In this document: positions 21,042 through 30,863 of the stretch, in pieces
How the letters are laid out: each line of letters begins with the position of its first letter
Position numbering within the stretch: the first letter of the stretch is position 1
Source: Burkholderia sp. Nafp2/4-1b
GTDB taxonomy: Bacteria > Pseudomonadota > Gammaproteobacteria > Burkholderiales > Burkholderiaceae
Reading direction: 5' to 3'
Length of the DNA: 64,000 bases
Assembly: GCF_003635165.1 (NCBI RefSeq)
Contig: NZ_ML058604.1
Location: forward strand, 124,001-188,000
Translations under genes and position numbers: made by a program
The notes under the pieces: model-generated
Told to the model about the DNA's origin: nothing
Database searches by the model: none
What the model saw: only the letters and a program-made list of their open reading frames with translations

Positions 21042-21674
21042 ATGTCCCAGTTCTTCAGGATTCACCCGGATAATCCGCAGCCGCGCCTGATCAAGCAAGC
21101 CGCGGACATCGTCAGCAAGGGCGGCGTGATCGCGATGCCGACCGATTCGAGCTACGCGCTCGCGTGCCACCTCGACGACAAGGACGCGGTCGAACGCGTG
21201 CGCCGCATCCGGGGTCTCGACGAGAAGCAGCACCTGTCGCTGCTGGTGCGCGATCTGTCGGAACTCGCCAACTTCGCGATGGTGGACAACCGCCAGTACC
21301 GGCAGATCAAGTCGGTGACGCCGGGCCCGTACGTGTTCATCCTGCAGGCGACGAAGGAGGTGCCGCGCCGGCTGTCGCACCCGTCGCGCAAGACGATCGG
21401 GCTGCGCGTGCCCGATCACGCGATCACGCTCGCGCTGCTCGAGGCGCTCGGCCAGCCGCTGCTCGGCACGACGCTGATCCTGCCGCCGGACGACGAGCCG
21501 CTCAACGATCCCGAAGACATCCGCGCGCGGCTCGAGAAGCAGGTCGACCTCGTGATCGACGGCGGTGCGTGTCCGCGCGAGCCGTCGACGGTGATCGACC
21601 TGACGGGCGACGAGCCGCAGCTCGTGCGGCCGGGGCGCGGCGCGCTCGAACCGTTCGGGCTTTCGGTCGCGTAA
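21042..21674 (+). CDS. YciO-type TsaC/Sua5-family protein
   Basis: A 210-residue YrdC-domain protein related to threonylcarbamoyl-AMP synthase, which prepares the t6A modification of tRNA. The N-terminus MSQFFRIHPDNPQPRLI and the stretches MPTDSSYAL, LDEKQHLSLLVRDLSELA and TPGPYVFIL match YciO rather than the essential TsaC; YciO's own reaction is less certain. Its position after the YciV-type gene repeats the E. coli order. It is probably transcribed with the gene upstream. Confidence 0.87.
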   Translation: MSQFFRIHPDNPQPRLIKQAADIVSKGGVIAMPTDSSYALACHLDDKDAVERVRRIRGLDEKQHLSLLVRDLSELANFAMVDNRQYRQIKSVTPGPYVFILQATKEVPRRLSHPSRKTIGLRVPDHAITLALLEALGQPLLGTTLILPPDDEPLNDPEDIRARLEKQVDLVIDGGACPREPSTVIDLTGDEPQLVRPGRGALEPFGLSVA

Positions 21675-21705
21675 GCGTCATTCATTTTTGCGCGAGTGCG
21701 CTTGT

Positions 21706-21711
21706 TACAAT
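21706..21711 (+). promoter_or_regulatory. Probable -10 element placed for a leaderless transcript
   Basis: TACAAT in cttgtTACAATaacgcg ends only 8 bases before the ATG at 21720, so transcription starting at the usual distance would begin at or within a base or two of the start codon. No ribosome-binding site lies between. The -35 region is poor. Confidence 0.45.
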
Positions 21712-21719
21712 AACGCGAT

Positions 21720-22382
21720 ATGGATGCTTCCCTGATACAGACCATCGCCGTCTACGCGCTGCCCGTGATCTTCGCGATCACGCTGCACGAGGCCGCGCAC
21801 GGCTATGCCGCGCGCCTGCTCGGCGACAACACCGCCTACATGATGGGGCGCGTGTCGTTCAACCCGATGCGCCACATCGATCCGCTCGGTACGATCGCGA
21901 TTCCGCTCGCGATGTATTTCCTGACCGGCGGCGCCTTCCTGTTCGGCTATGCGAAGCCCGTGCCGGTTTCGTTCGGCAACCTGCGCAATCCGCGCTGGGG
22001 CAGCCTGTGGGTGGCGCTCGCGGGGCCGGCCTGCAACTTCGTGCAGGCGTTGGTGTGGGGCGTGCTGAGCATCGTGCTGCCCGCCGCCGGCGTCGACGAA
22101 CCGTTCTTCACGCGGATGGCCTATGCCGGTGTCAGCGCGAACCTGGTGCTCGGCGTGCTGAACCTGTTTCCACTGCCGCCGCTCGACGGCGGCCGCATCC
22201 TGGCGGCGCTGTTGCCGCCGAAGCAATCGATCGCGCTGTCGCGCATCGAGCCGTACGGTTTCATCATCGTCCTCGTGCTGGTCACGACGGGCGTGCTGAC
22301 GAATTTCTGGCTGCGTCCGCTCGTGAACGCCGCAGCCGGCGTGCTGAGCGCCATCCTGTCTCCCTTCGCCTCGCTTTTCTAA
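21720..22382 (+). CDS. Site-2-protease-family membrane metalloprotease (peptidase M50)
   Basis: A 220-residue membrane protein with about five hydrophobic helices. The zinc motif HEAAH lies near residue 22 (ITLHEAAHGYAARLLGD) and the second metal ligand is in FPLPPLDGGRI near residue 155. It lacks PDZ domains, so it belongs to the compact group rather than to RseP. Its substrate is unknown. It ends 8 bases before trpS, so the two are probably co-transcribed, and it may be translated from a leaderless mRNA. Confidence 0.9.
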   Translation: MDASLIQTIAVYALPVIFAITLHEAAHGYAARLLGDNTAYMMGRVSFNPMRHIDPLGTIAIPLAMYFLTGGAFLFGYAKPVPVSFGNLRNPRWGSLWVALAGPACNFVQALVWGVLSIVLPAAGVDEPFFTRMAYAGVSANLVLGVLNLFPLPPLDGGRILAALLPPKQSIALSRIEPYGFIIVLVLVTTGVLTNFWLRPLVNAAAGVLSAILSPFASLF

Positions 22383-22390
22383 CGACAATC

Positions 22391-23593
<1,203 letters not shown>

Positions 23594-23602
23594 CCTGACG
23601 GC

Positions 23603-24205
23603 ATGCGCGAACCTGTCCTTGCCGCCGCGGGCGGCCACGTCGCCCAGACCGAACCGTCGCGCTGGGTCACCCGCTGGTCGCGGCTCGTCCCGGCGGGCGG
23701 CGCGGTGCTCGACGTCGCCGCGGGCGGCGGCCGCCATGCGCGCTGGTTTGCGTCGCATGGGCATCCGGTCGTCGCGCTCGAACGCGATCCGGACGCGCTG
23801 GCCGCATTGCGCGCGATTCCCGGCGTCGACGCGCGCGACGCCGATCTCGAGGGCGCGCCGTGGCCGTTGCCGGCGGGCGCCGCGTTCGCGGCCGTGATCG
23901 TCACCCATTATCTGCATCGTCCGCTCTGGCCCCATCTGCTCGATGCAGTGGCGCCGGGCGGCGTGCTGATCTACGAAACCTTCGCGCGAGGAAACGAAAC
24001 GGTCGGCAAACCGTCCAACCCCGCGTTCCTGCTCGCCCCGGGCGAGTTGCTGGACGCGGTGCGCGGCCATCTGCGGGTGGTCGCATACGAGGACGGATTC
24101 GTCGCCGCGCCGCGCGAGGCATTCGTGCAGCGCATCTGTGCAGTACGCGAGGGCGCGACCCCGACGGCGGGGGCGGGAATTCCACGTTACGAACTGCCCG
24201 GCTAA
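23603..24205 (+). CDS. Class I SAM-dependent methyltransferase
   Basis: A 200-residue Rossmann-fold methyltransferase. Motif I is [15 protein letters not shown] (about residues 35-49), followed by the acidic residue that contacts the ribose in VVALERDP and a motif II/III region [13 protein letters not shown]. It resembles small TehB/UbiE-like methyltransferases; the acceptor cannot be told. It follows trpS by 9 bases and probably shares its transcript. Confidence 0.85.
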   Translation: MREPVLAAAGGHVAQTEPSRWVTRWSRLVPAGGAVLDVAAGGGRHARWFASHGHPVVALERDPDALAALRAIPGVDARDADLEGAPWPLPAGAAFAAVIVTHYLHRPLWPHLLDAVAPGGVLIYETFARGNETVGKPSNPAFLLAPGELLDAVRGHLRVVAYEDGFVAAPREAFVQRICAVREGATPTAGAGIPRYELPG

Positions 24206-24210
24206 TCCGC

Positions 24211-24216
24211 TACAAT
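24211..24216 (+). promoter_or_regulatory. Possible dapA promoter -10
   Basis: TACAAT lies 36 bases before the dapA start, with TTACGA 18 bases upstream as a weak -35. The -35 hexamer overlaps the methyltransferase 3' end. Confidence 0.4.
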
Positions 24217-24252
24217 CTCAACGTTTACCGGTACATCAATCAATCGCGTTTC

Positions 24253-25155
24253 ATGGCTAACGGCACCCAAGACGGCATTCAAATCCGCGGCAGCATCCCC
24301 GCGATCGTCACCCCGATGCTCGAAGACGGCAGTCTCGACCTGCCGGCGTTTCGCAAACTGATCGACTGGCACATCGCTGAAGGCACCGACGCAATCGTCG
24401 TGGTCGGCACGAGCGGCGAGTCGGCCACGCTCAACGTCGAAGAGCACATCCTGATGATCCGCACGGCGGTCGAACATGCGGCGAAACGCATCCCGATCAT
24501 CGCGGGCGCGGGCGGCAATTCGACCGCCGAGGCGGTCGAGCTGACGAAGCACGCGAAGGCCGTCGGCGCCGATGCGACGCTGCAGGTCGTGCCGTACTAC
24601 AACAAGCCCACGCAGGAAGGGATGTACCGGCACTTCAAGACGATCGCCGAAGCGGTCGACCTGCCGGTGATCCTGTACAACGTGCCGGGCCGCACGGTCG
24701 CGGACATGGCGCACGAGACGACCCTGCGCCTCGCGCAGGTGCCGGGCATCATCGGCGTGAAGGAAGCGACCGGCAACATCGATCGCGCCGCGCACCTGAT
24801 CAAGGCCGCGCCGAAGCATTTCGCGATCTACAGCGGCGACGATCCGACCGCGATCGCGCTGATGCTGCTCGGCGGCCACGGCAACATCTCGGTGACGGCG
24901 AACGTCGCGCCGCGCGCGATGAGCGACCTGTGCCGCGCTGCGCTGGCCGGCGACGTCGCAACGGCGCGCGAGCTGCACATGAAGCTGCTGTCGCTGCACA
25001 AGAACCTGTTCATCGAGGCGAACCCGATTCCGGTGAAGTGGGCGCTGCAGGCGATGGGCAAGATGCAGGGCGGCATCCGCCTGCCGCTTACGCCGCTCGA
25101 CGAGCGCTGCCACGATGTCGTGCGTTCGGCCCTCGTCGAGGCCGGCGTCCTCTGA
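24253..25155 (+). CDS. dapA: 4-hydroxy-tetrahydrodipicolinate synthase
   Basis: First committed step of the lysine/meso-diaminopimelate pathway, condensing pyruvate with aspartate semialdehyde. The 300-residue TIM barrel has the family pattern GTSGESATL (threonine near residue 50), the catalytic tyrosine in [13 protein letters not shown], the Schiff-base lysine in GVKEATGN near residue 170 and YSGDDPTAI. bamC follows, as dapA-bamC do in E. coli. lysC, which feeds the same pathway, is elsewhere in this window at 46885. Confidence 0.97.
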   Translation: MANGTQDGIQIRGSIPAIVTPMLEDGSLDLPAFRKLIDWHIAEGTDAIVVVGTSGESATLNVEEHILMIRTAVEHAAKRIPIIAGAGGNSTAEAVELTKHAKAVGADATLQVVPYYNKPTQEGMYRHFKTIAEAVDLPVILYNVPGRTVADMAHETTLRLAQVPGIIGVKEATGNIDRAAHLIKAAPKHFAIYSGDDPTAIALMLLGGHGNISVTANVAPRAMSDLCRAALAGDVATARELHMKLLSLHKNLFIEANPIPVKWALQAMGKMQGGIRLPLTPLDERCHDVVRSALVEAGVL

Positions 25156-25266
25156 TGCCTTGGCGGCCGCGTCCTGCGGCCGCCGGCTCGACCCCTCATC
25201 AACCCGCACCGGCCGGCTCCGTCCGGCGCCGCTCCTGACGAGCGTTCTAGCAAGACGAAGGATTTC

Positions 25267-26412
25267 ATGAAACGTTTCGCCTTTTCCTCTCGCGCCATCC
25301 AGGTTTCGGTGGTGGCGCTGGCGCTGGGCGCGCTCGCCGGCTGCGATACGCTGAACGATTATCTGGCTCCTGACCGGGTCAACTACAAGAACACGGGTTC
25401 GGCGCCGCCGCTCGCGGTGCCGAGCGACCTGAAGGCCGTGCCGACGACCCAGCAGTTCGTCGCGCCGCCGAGCAATGCCGGCCTCGGCACGCTGCCGCCG
25501 CGGGCGACGACGGCCGCCGGCAACGCGACCGACGGTGTGCCGAGCGCGCAGGATCCGCTCGGCATGCACATCGAGCGCGACGGCGACCGCCGCTGGCTCG
25601 TCGTCGACGGCCGCACGCCCGAGCAGCTGTGGCCGATCCTGAAGGAGTTCTGGCAGGAGAACGGCTTCTCGCTGAAGACCGACGCGCCGTCGACCGGCAT
25701 CATGGCCACCGACTGGGCCGAGAACCGCGCGAACATTCCCGACGACTGGTTCCGCCGCACGATCGGCAAGGTCATCGACTTCGCGTATTCGTCCGGCACG
25801 CGCGACCGTTTCCGTACGCTCGTGAACCGCACGGCGAACGGCAACACCGACATCTCGATCACGCACAGCGCGATGGAAGAAATGATGGTCGGCCCGCAGG
25901 GCGGCACGTCGTCGCGCTGGGAAGAGCGGCCGCGCAACCCGGTGCTCGAGGCCGTGTTCCTGTCGAAGCTGATGCAGAAGTTCGGCCTGAGCGACGCGCA
26001 GGCGAAGCAGCTGCTGACCGATGCGCGTCCCGCGACGGCACCGGCGCAGGTGGGCGACACGAGCGGCGGCGCCGCGACGCTGCAGCTGGCGGAGTCGTTC
26101 GACCGCGCATGGCTGCGCGTCGGTCTCGCACTCGACCGCACCAACTTCGCGGTCGACAATCGCGACCGCGAGAAAGGCCTGTACACGGTCCGCTACGCGA
26201 ACACGATGGAAGAGCTGAAGCGCGACGGTCTGTTCGGCAAGCTGTTCTACGGCGGCCCGGCGGCGGCCAAGCCGGGCAAGGAATACCTGGTCAACGTGCG
26301 CGCGCAGGGCAACGGCGGCACGCAGGTCGCGGTGGTCGACGCGAACGGCCAGGTCGACAACTCGTCGGAAGCGCAGCGGATCATTTCGCTGCTGCACGCG
26401 CAGCTGAACTGA
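25267..26412 (+). CDS. bamC: Outer-membrane assembly lipoprotein BamC
   Basis: Lipoprotein subunit of the BAM complex that inserts beta-barrel proteins into the outer membrane. The 381-residue protein has a signal peptide ending in LGALAGC (cysteine at residue 26), then an unstructured, Pro/Asn-rich segment with the conserved NDYLAPDRVNYK, and two helix-grip domains (from about residues 105 and 260). The start has a good site (gaagga). Position after dapA and length (E. coli 344) both support the call. Confidence 0.92.
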   Translation: MKRFAFSSRAIQVSVVALALGALAGCDTLNDYLAPDRVNYKNTGSAPPLAVPSDLKAVPTTQQFVAPPSNAGLGTLPPRATTAAGNATDGVPSAQDPLGMHIERDGDRRWLVVDGRTPEQLWPILKEFWQENGFSLKTDAPSTGIMATDWAENRANIPDDWFRRTIGKVIDFAYSSGTRDRFRTLVNRTANGNTDISITHSAMEEMMVGPQGGTSSRWEERPRNPVLEAVFLSKLMQKFGLSDAQAKQLLTDARPATAPAQVGDTSGGAATLQLAESFDRAWLRVGLALDRTNFAVDNRDREKGLYTVRYANTMEELKRDGLFGKLFYGGPAAAKPGKEYLVNVRAQGNGGTQVAVVDANGQVDNSSEAQRIISLLHAQLN

Positions 26413-26416
26413 ACGC

Positions 26417-27193
26417 GTGCGCTTCGCCAGCCTCGGTAGCGGCAGCGAAGGCAATGCGCTGGTCGTCGAGGTCTCGAATGGCACGACGACCACCCGCGTG
26501 CTGCTCGACTGCGGTTTTTCAGCGAAGGAGGTCGAGCGTCGGCTCGGCCGCCTGAATCTCGGCATCGACGATCTCGATGCGATCCTCGTCACCCACGAAC
26601 ACAGCGATCACGTCGGCAGCGCGCTGACGCTCGCGCGGCGCGGCTCGCTGCCGCTCTACATGAGCTGGGGCACGGCACGCGCGGTGGGCGCGGACGACGC
26701 CGACGTCGATCTCCACGTGCTGTGGGGCGACGAGACGGTCGCGATACGCGATCTGGCCGTAATGCCCTATACGGTGCCCCACGACGCGCGGGAACCGCTT
26801 CAGTTCGTCTTCATGGACGGTTGCCGCCGGCTCGGCGTGCTGACCGACGTCGGAATGGCCACGCCGCACATCACGACCGTCCTGAGCGGCTGTGACGCGC
26901 TGGTGCTCGAATCCAATCACGATACCGCGCTGCTCGCCGGGAGCCGCTATCCGCAGTCGCTGAAGGCGCGGATCGGCGGCAATCACGGCCACCTGAGCAA
27001 CGATGCCGCTGCCGGCATCCTCGCGTCGCTCGAACGCAGCCGTCTGCAGCACCTGGTCGCGGCCCACCTGAGCCAGCAGAACAATCGGCCCGAACTGGCC
27101 CGCCAGGCGTTGGCCGGCGTGCTGGGAACGGATGGGGCGGAAGTCGTCGTGGCCACGCAGGACGCGGGCTTCGACTGGCTGACGCTCGGCTGA
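26417..27193 (+). CDS. MBL-fold metallo-hydrolase (WalJ/YycJ-like)
   Basis: A 258-residue metallo-beta-lactamase-fold protein with the metal motif THEHSDHVG near residue 58 and later NHGHLSN and AAHLSQQNN motifs that complete the metal site, as in the YycJ/WalJ nuclease-like group. The start is GTG at 26417, five bases after bamC, so translation is probably coupled to it. Members are proposed to be nucleases; the true substrate is unproven. Confidence 0.87.
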   Translation: MRFASLGSGSEGNALVVEVSNGTTTTRVLLDCGFSAKEVERRLGRLNLGIDDLDAILVTHEHSDHVGSALTLARRGSLPLYMSWGTARAVGADDADVDLHVLWGDETVAIRDLAVMPYTVPHDAREPLQFVFMDGCRRLGVLTDVGMATPHITTVLSGCDALVLESNHDTALLAGSRYPQSLKARIGGNHGHLSNDAAAGILASLERSRLQHLVAAHLSQQNNRPELARQALAGVLGTDGAEVVVATQDAGFDWLTLG

Positions 27194-27270
27194 GCGGGCG
27201 CAGAAGGAGGAGCAGGGCGGCTTTCGGCCGGCCTGGCCGTCGGGCGCGATGCACACAACCGACAGGCATA

Positions 27271-27301
27271 AAAAAACCGGCCCAAAGGGCCGGTTTTTTT
27301 T
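27271..27301. terminator. Strong bidirectional intrinsic terminator
   Basis: A 13-base perfect stem (aaaaaaccggccc / gggccggtttttt) with a 3-base loop and T runs on both strands lies between the WalJ-like gene (plus) and the Ala/Ser-rich lipoprotein gene (minus). Confidence 0.95.
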
Positions 27302-27317
27302 CAGCTGATGCTGAGGC

Positions 27318-27581
27318 TTACTGGCTTGCGCCCGAAGCCGGAGCAGCCGTCGATGCCGAAGCAGCCGACGCCACAGCAGCAGCTGCATCGCTCGCAGCAG
27401 CCGAAGCCGACGAAGCTGCAGCCGAAGCGTCGCTCGCAGCACCAGCAACTGCCGAAGCAGCCGACGAAGCAGCAGCCGATGCGTCGCTAGCAGCCGACGA
27501 AGCAGCTTGATCAGCGCTCTTGTTGCAAGCAGCCAGTGCAACAGCAGCCAACAGGGAAGCTACGAGGAGGGATTTCTTCAT
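27318..27581 (-). CDS. Very small Ala/Ser-rich lipoprotein
   Basis: An 87-residue predicted lipoprotein. The signal peptide MKKSLLVASLLAAVALAAC ends in a lipobox (cysteine at residue 19); the mature part, after NKSADQA, is almost only alanine and serine with a regularly spaced aspartate or valine (ASDASAAASSAASAV type). The heptad-like spacing suggests one long amphipathic helix, recalling Lpp-type murein lipoproteins, but there is no C-terminal lysine and homology is not shown. The ATG at 27581 is preferred because aaagga lies 9 bases upstream; a GTG at 27587 is in frame. Confidence 0.8.
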   Translation of the reverse strand: MKKSLLVASLLAAVALAACNKSADQAASSAASDASAAASSAASAVAGAASDASAAASSASAAASDAAAAVASAASASTAAPASGASQ

Positions 27582-27712
27582 GATCACGTCCTTTTATGGT
27601 TAAAGGTAAGCAACAGCGCGAAACAATACCGGTAATGTGCTCCAACACCGACCTGGGCCGCTGGTGGAGACGCACTTCTAGAGCGTGAATCTTCCCTACG
27701 GCTTGGGCGGAA

Positions 27713-27718
27713 ATTATA
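27713..27718 (-). promoter_or_regulatory. Probable promoter -10 of the Ala/Ser-rich lipoprotein gene
   Basis: A perfect TATAAT (minus strand, in gtgcaTATAATttcc) lies 131 bases upstream of the start at 27581, implying a leader of about 125 bases. The -35 is not clear: TTGTCG is 20 bases away, longer than usual. Confidence 0.5.
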
Positions 27719-27810
27719 TGCACTTTCCTATCGACCGTCGACAAATGCGGGGTCAATACGTTGTCTTTCCCATACAGAATTTGATCCGTACGGGCATACG
27801 GGGCGATTCA

Positions 27811-29031
27811 CTAAATCCGGCTTCCGACCCGTATCCAGCCCGCACAATACCACTCGTGCAGTAAGGCTGTCATTGAGGGAACCCGGGATAGTGTTACAAA
27901 CCGTTTCGCCTCCATGTGACGCAGATTCGCCAATTCGGGCAGCCATTCGCTGGCCTGCTCGAGCGGTTCTTCCTCGCCATTAATGAAGTACGAGCGCGCG
28001 TTATACATCAATGCGGCCCTTCTGTCGAGATACACGCCACGGCGTGACGCCTGCGCGACGAACGCGTCCTCGGACAGCGGACGCGCCGGCGGTTCGAATA
28101 CGACGTTCGATTTGGGCTCGCTGAGGTAACAGCCGAGGAATTCGGCGACGTCGCGCTTGCGCCAGCGGATCGCGTCGACGATCTCCGCGACGCGCTCGAC
28201 CATCGCCGGCGGCAGTTGCGCGGGCGCGTCGACGGCCGGCTGCTTCGGATCGCGGTAGAGCGTGTCGCCGCGCTCGTCACGCAGCCCGCCGCGTTCCGCC
28301 AGGTAATACAGGAATTGCGCGCCGAGCTCGCCGGCCGACGGTGCACGGAAACCGATCGAGCAGGTCATGCATTCACCTTCGGCCACGCCGTCGTGCGCGA
28401 TGTGCGGCGGCAGGTACAGCATGTCGCCCGGTTCCAGTACCCACTCGTCGCTCGGTTCGAAATGCTCGAGGATCTTCAGCGGCACGTCCGGCTGCAGCGA
28501 CAGGTCCTTCTGCGCGCCGATGCGCCAGCGGCGCCGGCCTTCGACCTGCAGCAGGAACACGTCGTACGAGTCGAAGTGCGGGCCGACGCCGCCGCCGTCC
28601 GTCGCGTACGAAATCATCAGGTCGTCGAGGCGCGCGTCCGGGACGAAACGGAAGCGGTCGAGCAGCGCGCGTGCCGCATCGACGTGCAGGTCGAGTCCCT
28701 GCACGAGCAAGGACCAGGACTTGCGCGACACGGCGGGCAGCGCCCCCGGTTCGAACGGGCCGTGCGCGAGTTGCCACCTGTTACGAAAATGGGTGATCAG
28801 TCGCGATTCGGCGTCATAGTCGGCTGCCAGCTCGAACAGCGCGTCGCGCGTGACCGGCGGCTTCACGCCGGGAATTGCCTGGCGGATCAGCAGCGGCTTC
28901 TTCTGCCAATAACGGCGCATGAATTGCGCCGGCGTGAGGCCGCCAAGCAGCGGCGTGGGAAGATCGGAGGGCGGCGCGCCGAGCGGGGCGGGAGCGGCAT
29001 CCCGCGGTTCGGCTTGAGACCGGTTGCGCAT
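27811..29031 (-). CDS. roxA: JmjC-type ribosomal protein arginine hydroxylase (RoxA/YcfD family)
   Basis: 2-oxoglutarate- and iron-dependent oxygenase of the group that hydroxylates an arginine of ribosomal protein uL16. The 406-residue protein carries the iron-binding HxD in GPHFDSYDVFLLQ (His152, Asp154) and the second histidine in YLPPHIAHDGVA, then a winged-helix-like C-terminal region with EEPLEQASEWLPELANL. Length agrees with YcfD (373). The start at 29031 lies just upstream of the divergent SlyD-like gene, and the plus-strand -10 element sits between them. Confidence 0.92.
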   Translation of the reverse strand: MRNRSQAEPRDAAPAPLGAPPSDLPTPLLGGLTPAQFMRRYWQKKPLLIRQAIPGVKPPVTRDALFELAADYDAESRLITHFRNRWQLAHGPFEPGALPAVSRKSWSLLVQGLDLHVDAARALLDRFRFVPDARLDDLMISYATDGGGVGPHFDSYDVFLLQVEGRRRWRIGAQKDLSLQPDVPLKILEHFEPSDEWVLEPGDMLYLPPHIAHDGVAEGECMTCSIGFRAPSAGELGAQFLYYLAERGGLRDERGDTLYRDPKQPAVDAPAQLPPAMVERVAEIVDAIRWRKRDVAEFLGCYLSEPKSNVVFEPPARPLSEDAFVAQASRRGVYLDRRAALMYNARSYFINGEEEPLEQASEWLPELANLRHMEAKRFVTLSRVPSMTALLHEWYCAGWIRVGSRI

Positions 29032-29033
29032 CG

Positions 29034-29039
29034 TATAAT
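29034..29039 (+). promoter_or_regulatory. Probable promoter -10 of the SlyD-like gene
   Basis: A perfect TATAAT begins 30 bases before the start at 29064; a good site (gggaga) follows it at 29051. TTGAGA lies upstream but only 14 bases away, so the -35 is uncertain. The -10 sits 3 bases from the divergent roxA start codon. Confidence 0.6.
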
Positions 29040-29063
29040 GAGACTTGTATTTGGGAGAATTGG

Positions 29064-29612
29064 ATGAAAATCGCAAAAAACACCGTCGTGTCGGTCGCTT
29101 ACAAGCTGTCGGATGCGCAGGGCAATCTGATCGAGGAAAGCGACGAGCCGATGGTTTATCTGCACGGCGGCTATGATGGCACGTTCCCCAAGATCGAGGA
29201 ACAGCTCGACGGCCACGAGCCCGGCTACGAGGCGCAGGTTCAGCTCGAGCCGCAGGACGCGTTCGGCGACTACGATCCCGAACTCGTGAAGATCGAGCCG
29301 CGCGATCGTTTTCCCGAGCCGATCGAAGTGGGCATGCAGTTCGAAGGCACGCCGGAAGACGGCGACGAGGAAGTCGATTCGCTGATCTATACGGTCACCG
29401 ACATTGCCGAAGACAAGGTCGTGCTCGACGGCAACCATCCGCTCGCGGGCATGGCGCTGCGCTTCGCGCTCACGGTCAAGGACGTGCGCGAAGCGACCGA
29501 AGACGAGATCGAGCATGAGCACGCACACGGCGCGGAAGGCCTCGAAATCGTCGACGAGGATGATGACGAGGACGGCGACGGCGACACGCCGTCAGGGCGT
29601 ACCCTGCACTGA
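29064..29612 (+). CDS. FKBP-type peptidyl-prolyl isomerase, SlyD-like
   Basis: Cytoplasmic prolyl isomerase and chaperone of 182 residues. The N-terminus MKIAKNTVVSVAYKLSDAQG and the motif GHEPGYEAQVQLEPQDAFGDYD match SlyD, including the inserted flap domain in the middle and the returning FKBP strand HPLAGMALRFALTV. The nickel-binding Cys/His tail of E. coli SlyD is missing; instead the C-terminus is short and acidic (EDEIEHEHAHGAEG, then DEDDDEDGDGD). The last 21 bases overlap the 3' end of the convergent exported phosphoesterase-like gene. Confidence 0.92.
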   Translation: MKIAKNTVVSVAYKLSDAQGNLIEESDEPMVYLHGGYDGTFPKIEEQLDGHEPGYEAQVQLEPQDAFGDYDPELVKIEPRDRFPEPIEVGMQFEGTPEDGDEEVDSLIYTVTDIAEDKVVLDGNHPLAGMALRFALTVKDVREATEDEIEHEHAHGAEGLEIVDEDDDEDGDGDTPSGRTLH

Positions 29613-30863
29613 ACTGGCGGGCAGGCCAGGCGCCGGCCCTGAAGCAGCGGGCGGCGCGGGCCACGAGGCGCCGCCTGGCGTCGTGCCGTCGCCTTGCAGC
29701 GGCGGCGCGACCGACGACGAATCGGGCAGGGCCGGTATCGCCGGAATCTCCGGCATCTGAGGCAGCGGGACCTCGTCGCGCGGCGCGGCCGGCAGCGCCG
29801 GCGGAACCGGCAGGTTCTTCGGAACCTCCTGCAGGCTCACGTTGAAGATCGTCTGTTTTGCCGGCGACACATTCACCTTTACCCACTGATTCGCCGGATG
29901 GCGCGGTCCGATCGCGACGCGCGTCACATTTCCCACGAGTACCCCATCGTCCGCATGCAGCGGGCGATCGATCAGGAAACCGTTCGCAAGCGGTTCGCTG
30001 CTCGCGTGCATCACCAGGATCGGGCCGCGGAAGGTCGCCGCCGCCTTCACCAGCGTGCGTTTCAGTTCACGGAAGCCGTCGCGGTTGCGCGGCCGGTTGA
30101 AACGCAGCCACGCAAAGCGCTCCGCGCGCTCATAGCGATCGAATTGAGGATCGCCTTCGACAATCACCACCATCGCACGTGCTTCGCGCCGCTTTGCATA
30201 TTCGGCCGCGTGGTCGATCCAGAACCCGTTCGCGACGATGCGGTCCTCGAATTCGCCGTTGCGGCCGCCGGCCGTCAGATAGTGGTTGTTCGGCGCAGGA
30301 GCGTTCAGCGCGACGTACACGACGTCGTCATGCATCCAGCGCACGTTTTCGCGATACGGACGGAACCGTGCGACTTCGCTTTCGCGCGTGATCGGCAACG
30401 CGCCCGCGTCGGGCAGCGCGGCGTCGGCCAGCAGCGTCTGGCGCAGGAAATCCAGGCGTTCGACCGGGTCGTAACCACCGCCCGCCGGCGTGTTGCACGT
30501 GACCCAGTCGTCATGACCGGGAACGAACACGAGCGGCACGCGCGACGCGTCCAGGATCGCGCCGCGCTGCGTGTACAGCGTGTCGCGGCACGCTTCCTTC
30601 GCGCCTTTGATGCCGCCTGCATAGACGACGAAGGCCATATTGCGCTCGCGCGCGATCGATTCGAACAGCCGTTGCGCGGCCGGCTCGTCGGCCGGCACAT
30701 TGATGACGTTCGATACGATCGCGAACGAGTAGGGTGCGGCCGCGCGCTTGGGCGGCGCCGCGAACGCGCCGGCCTGGGCCAGCGCGAGCACCGCCGCGAC
30801 CAGCGCGGCGGCGGCGCGGGCCGGGCGGCCCGACCGGCGGCGTTCAGGCGTGCCCGTCGGCAT
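29592..30863 (-). CDS. Exported phosphoesterase-like protein with proline-rich C-terminus
   Basis: A 423-residue secreted or periplasmic protein. After a basic N-terminus there is a signal-like hydrophobic stretch ([19 protein letters not shown]) with a likely cleavage after AFA. The mature part contains [24 protein letters not shown] and [10 protein letters not shown]-like elements that recall a degraded calcineurin-type metallophosphoesterase (GHDDW in place of GNHE); I infer this only weakly. The last 70 residues are Pro/Ala-rich with [12 protein letters not shown]. It overlaps the mutS 3' end by 20 bases and the SlyD-like gene by 21 bases on the opposite strand. Confidence 0.75.
   Translation of the reverse strand: MPTGTPERRRSGRPARAAAALVAAVLALAQAGAFAAPPKRAAAPYSFAIVSNVINVPADEPAAQRLFESIARERNMAFVVYAGGIKGAKEACRDTLYTQRGAILDASRVPLVFVPGHDDWVTCNTPAGGGYDPVERLDFLRQTLLADAALPDAGALPITRESEVARFRPYRENVRWMHDDVVYVALNAPAPNNHYLTAGGRNGEFEDRIVANGFWIDHAAEYAKRREARAMVVIVEGDPQFDRYERAERFAWLRFNRPRNRDGFRELKRTLVKAAATFRGPILVMHASSEPLANGFLIDRPLHADDGVLVGNVTRVAIGPRHPANQWVKVNVSPAKQTIFNVSLQEVPKNLPVPPALPAAPRDEVPLPQMPEIPAIPALPDSSSVAPPLQGDGTTPGGASWPAPPAASGPAPGLPASSVQGTP

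Noticed and set aside
29034-29064. Roles for the TATAAT both as roxA and SlyD-like promoter
   Set aside because: Only the plus-strand reading gives TATAAT; the roxA (minus) orientation has no matching -10 here.
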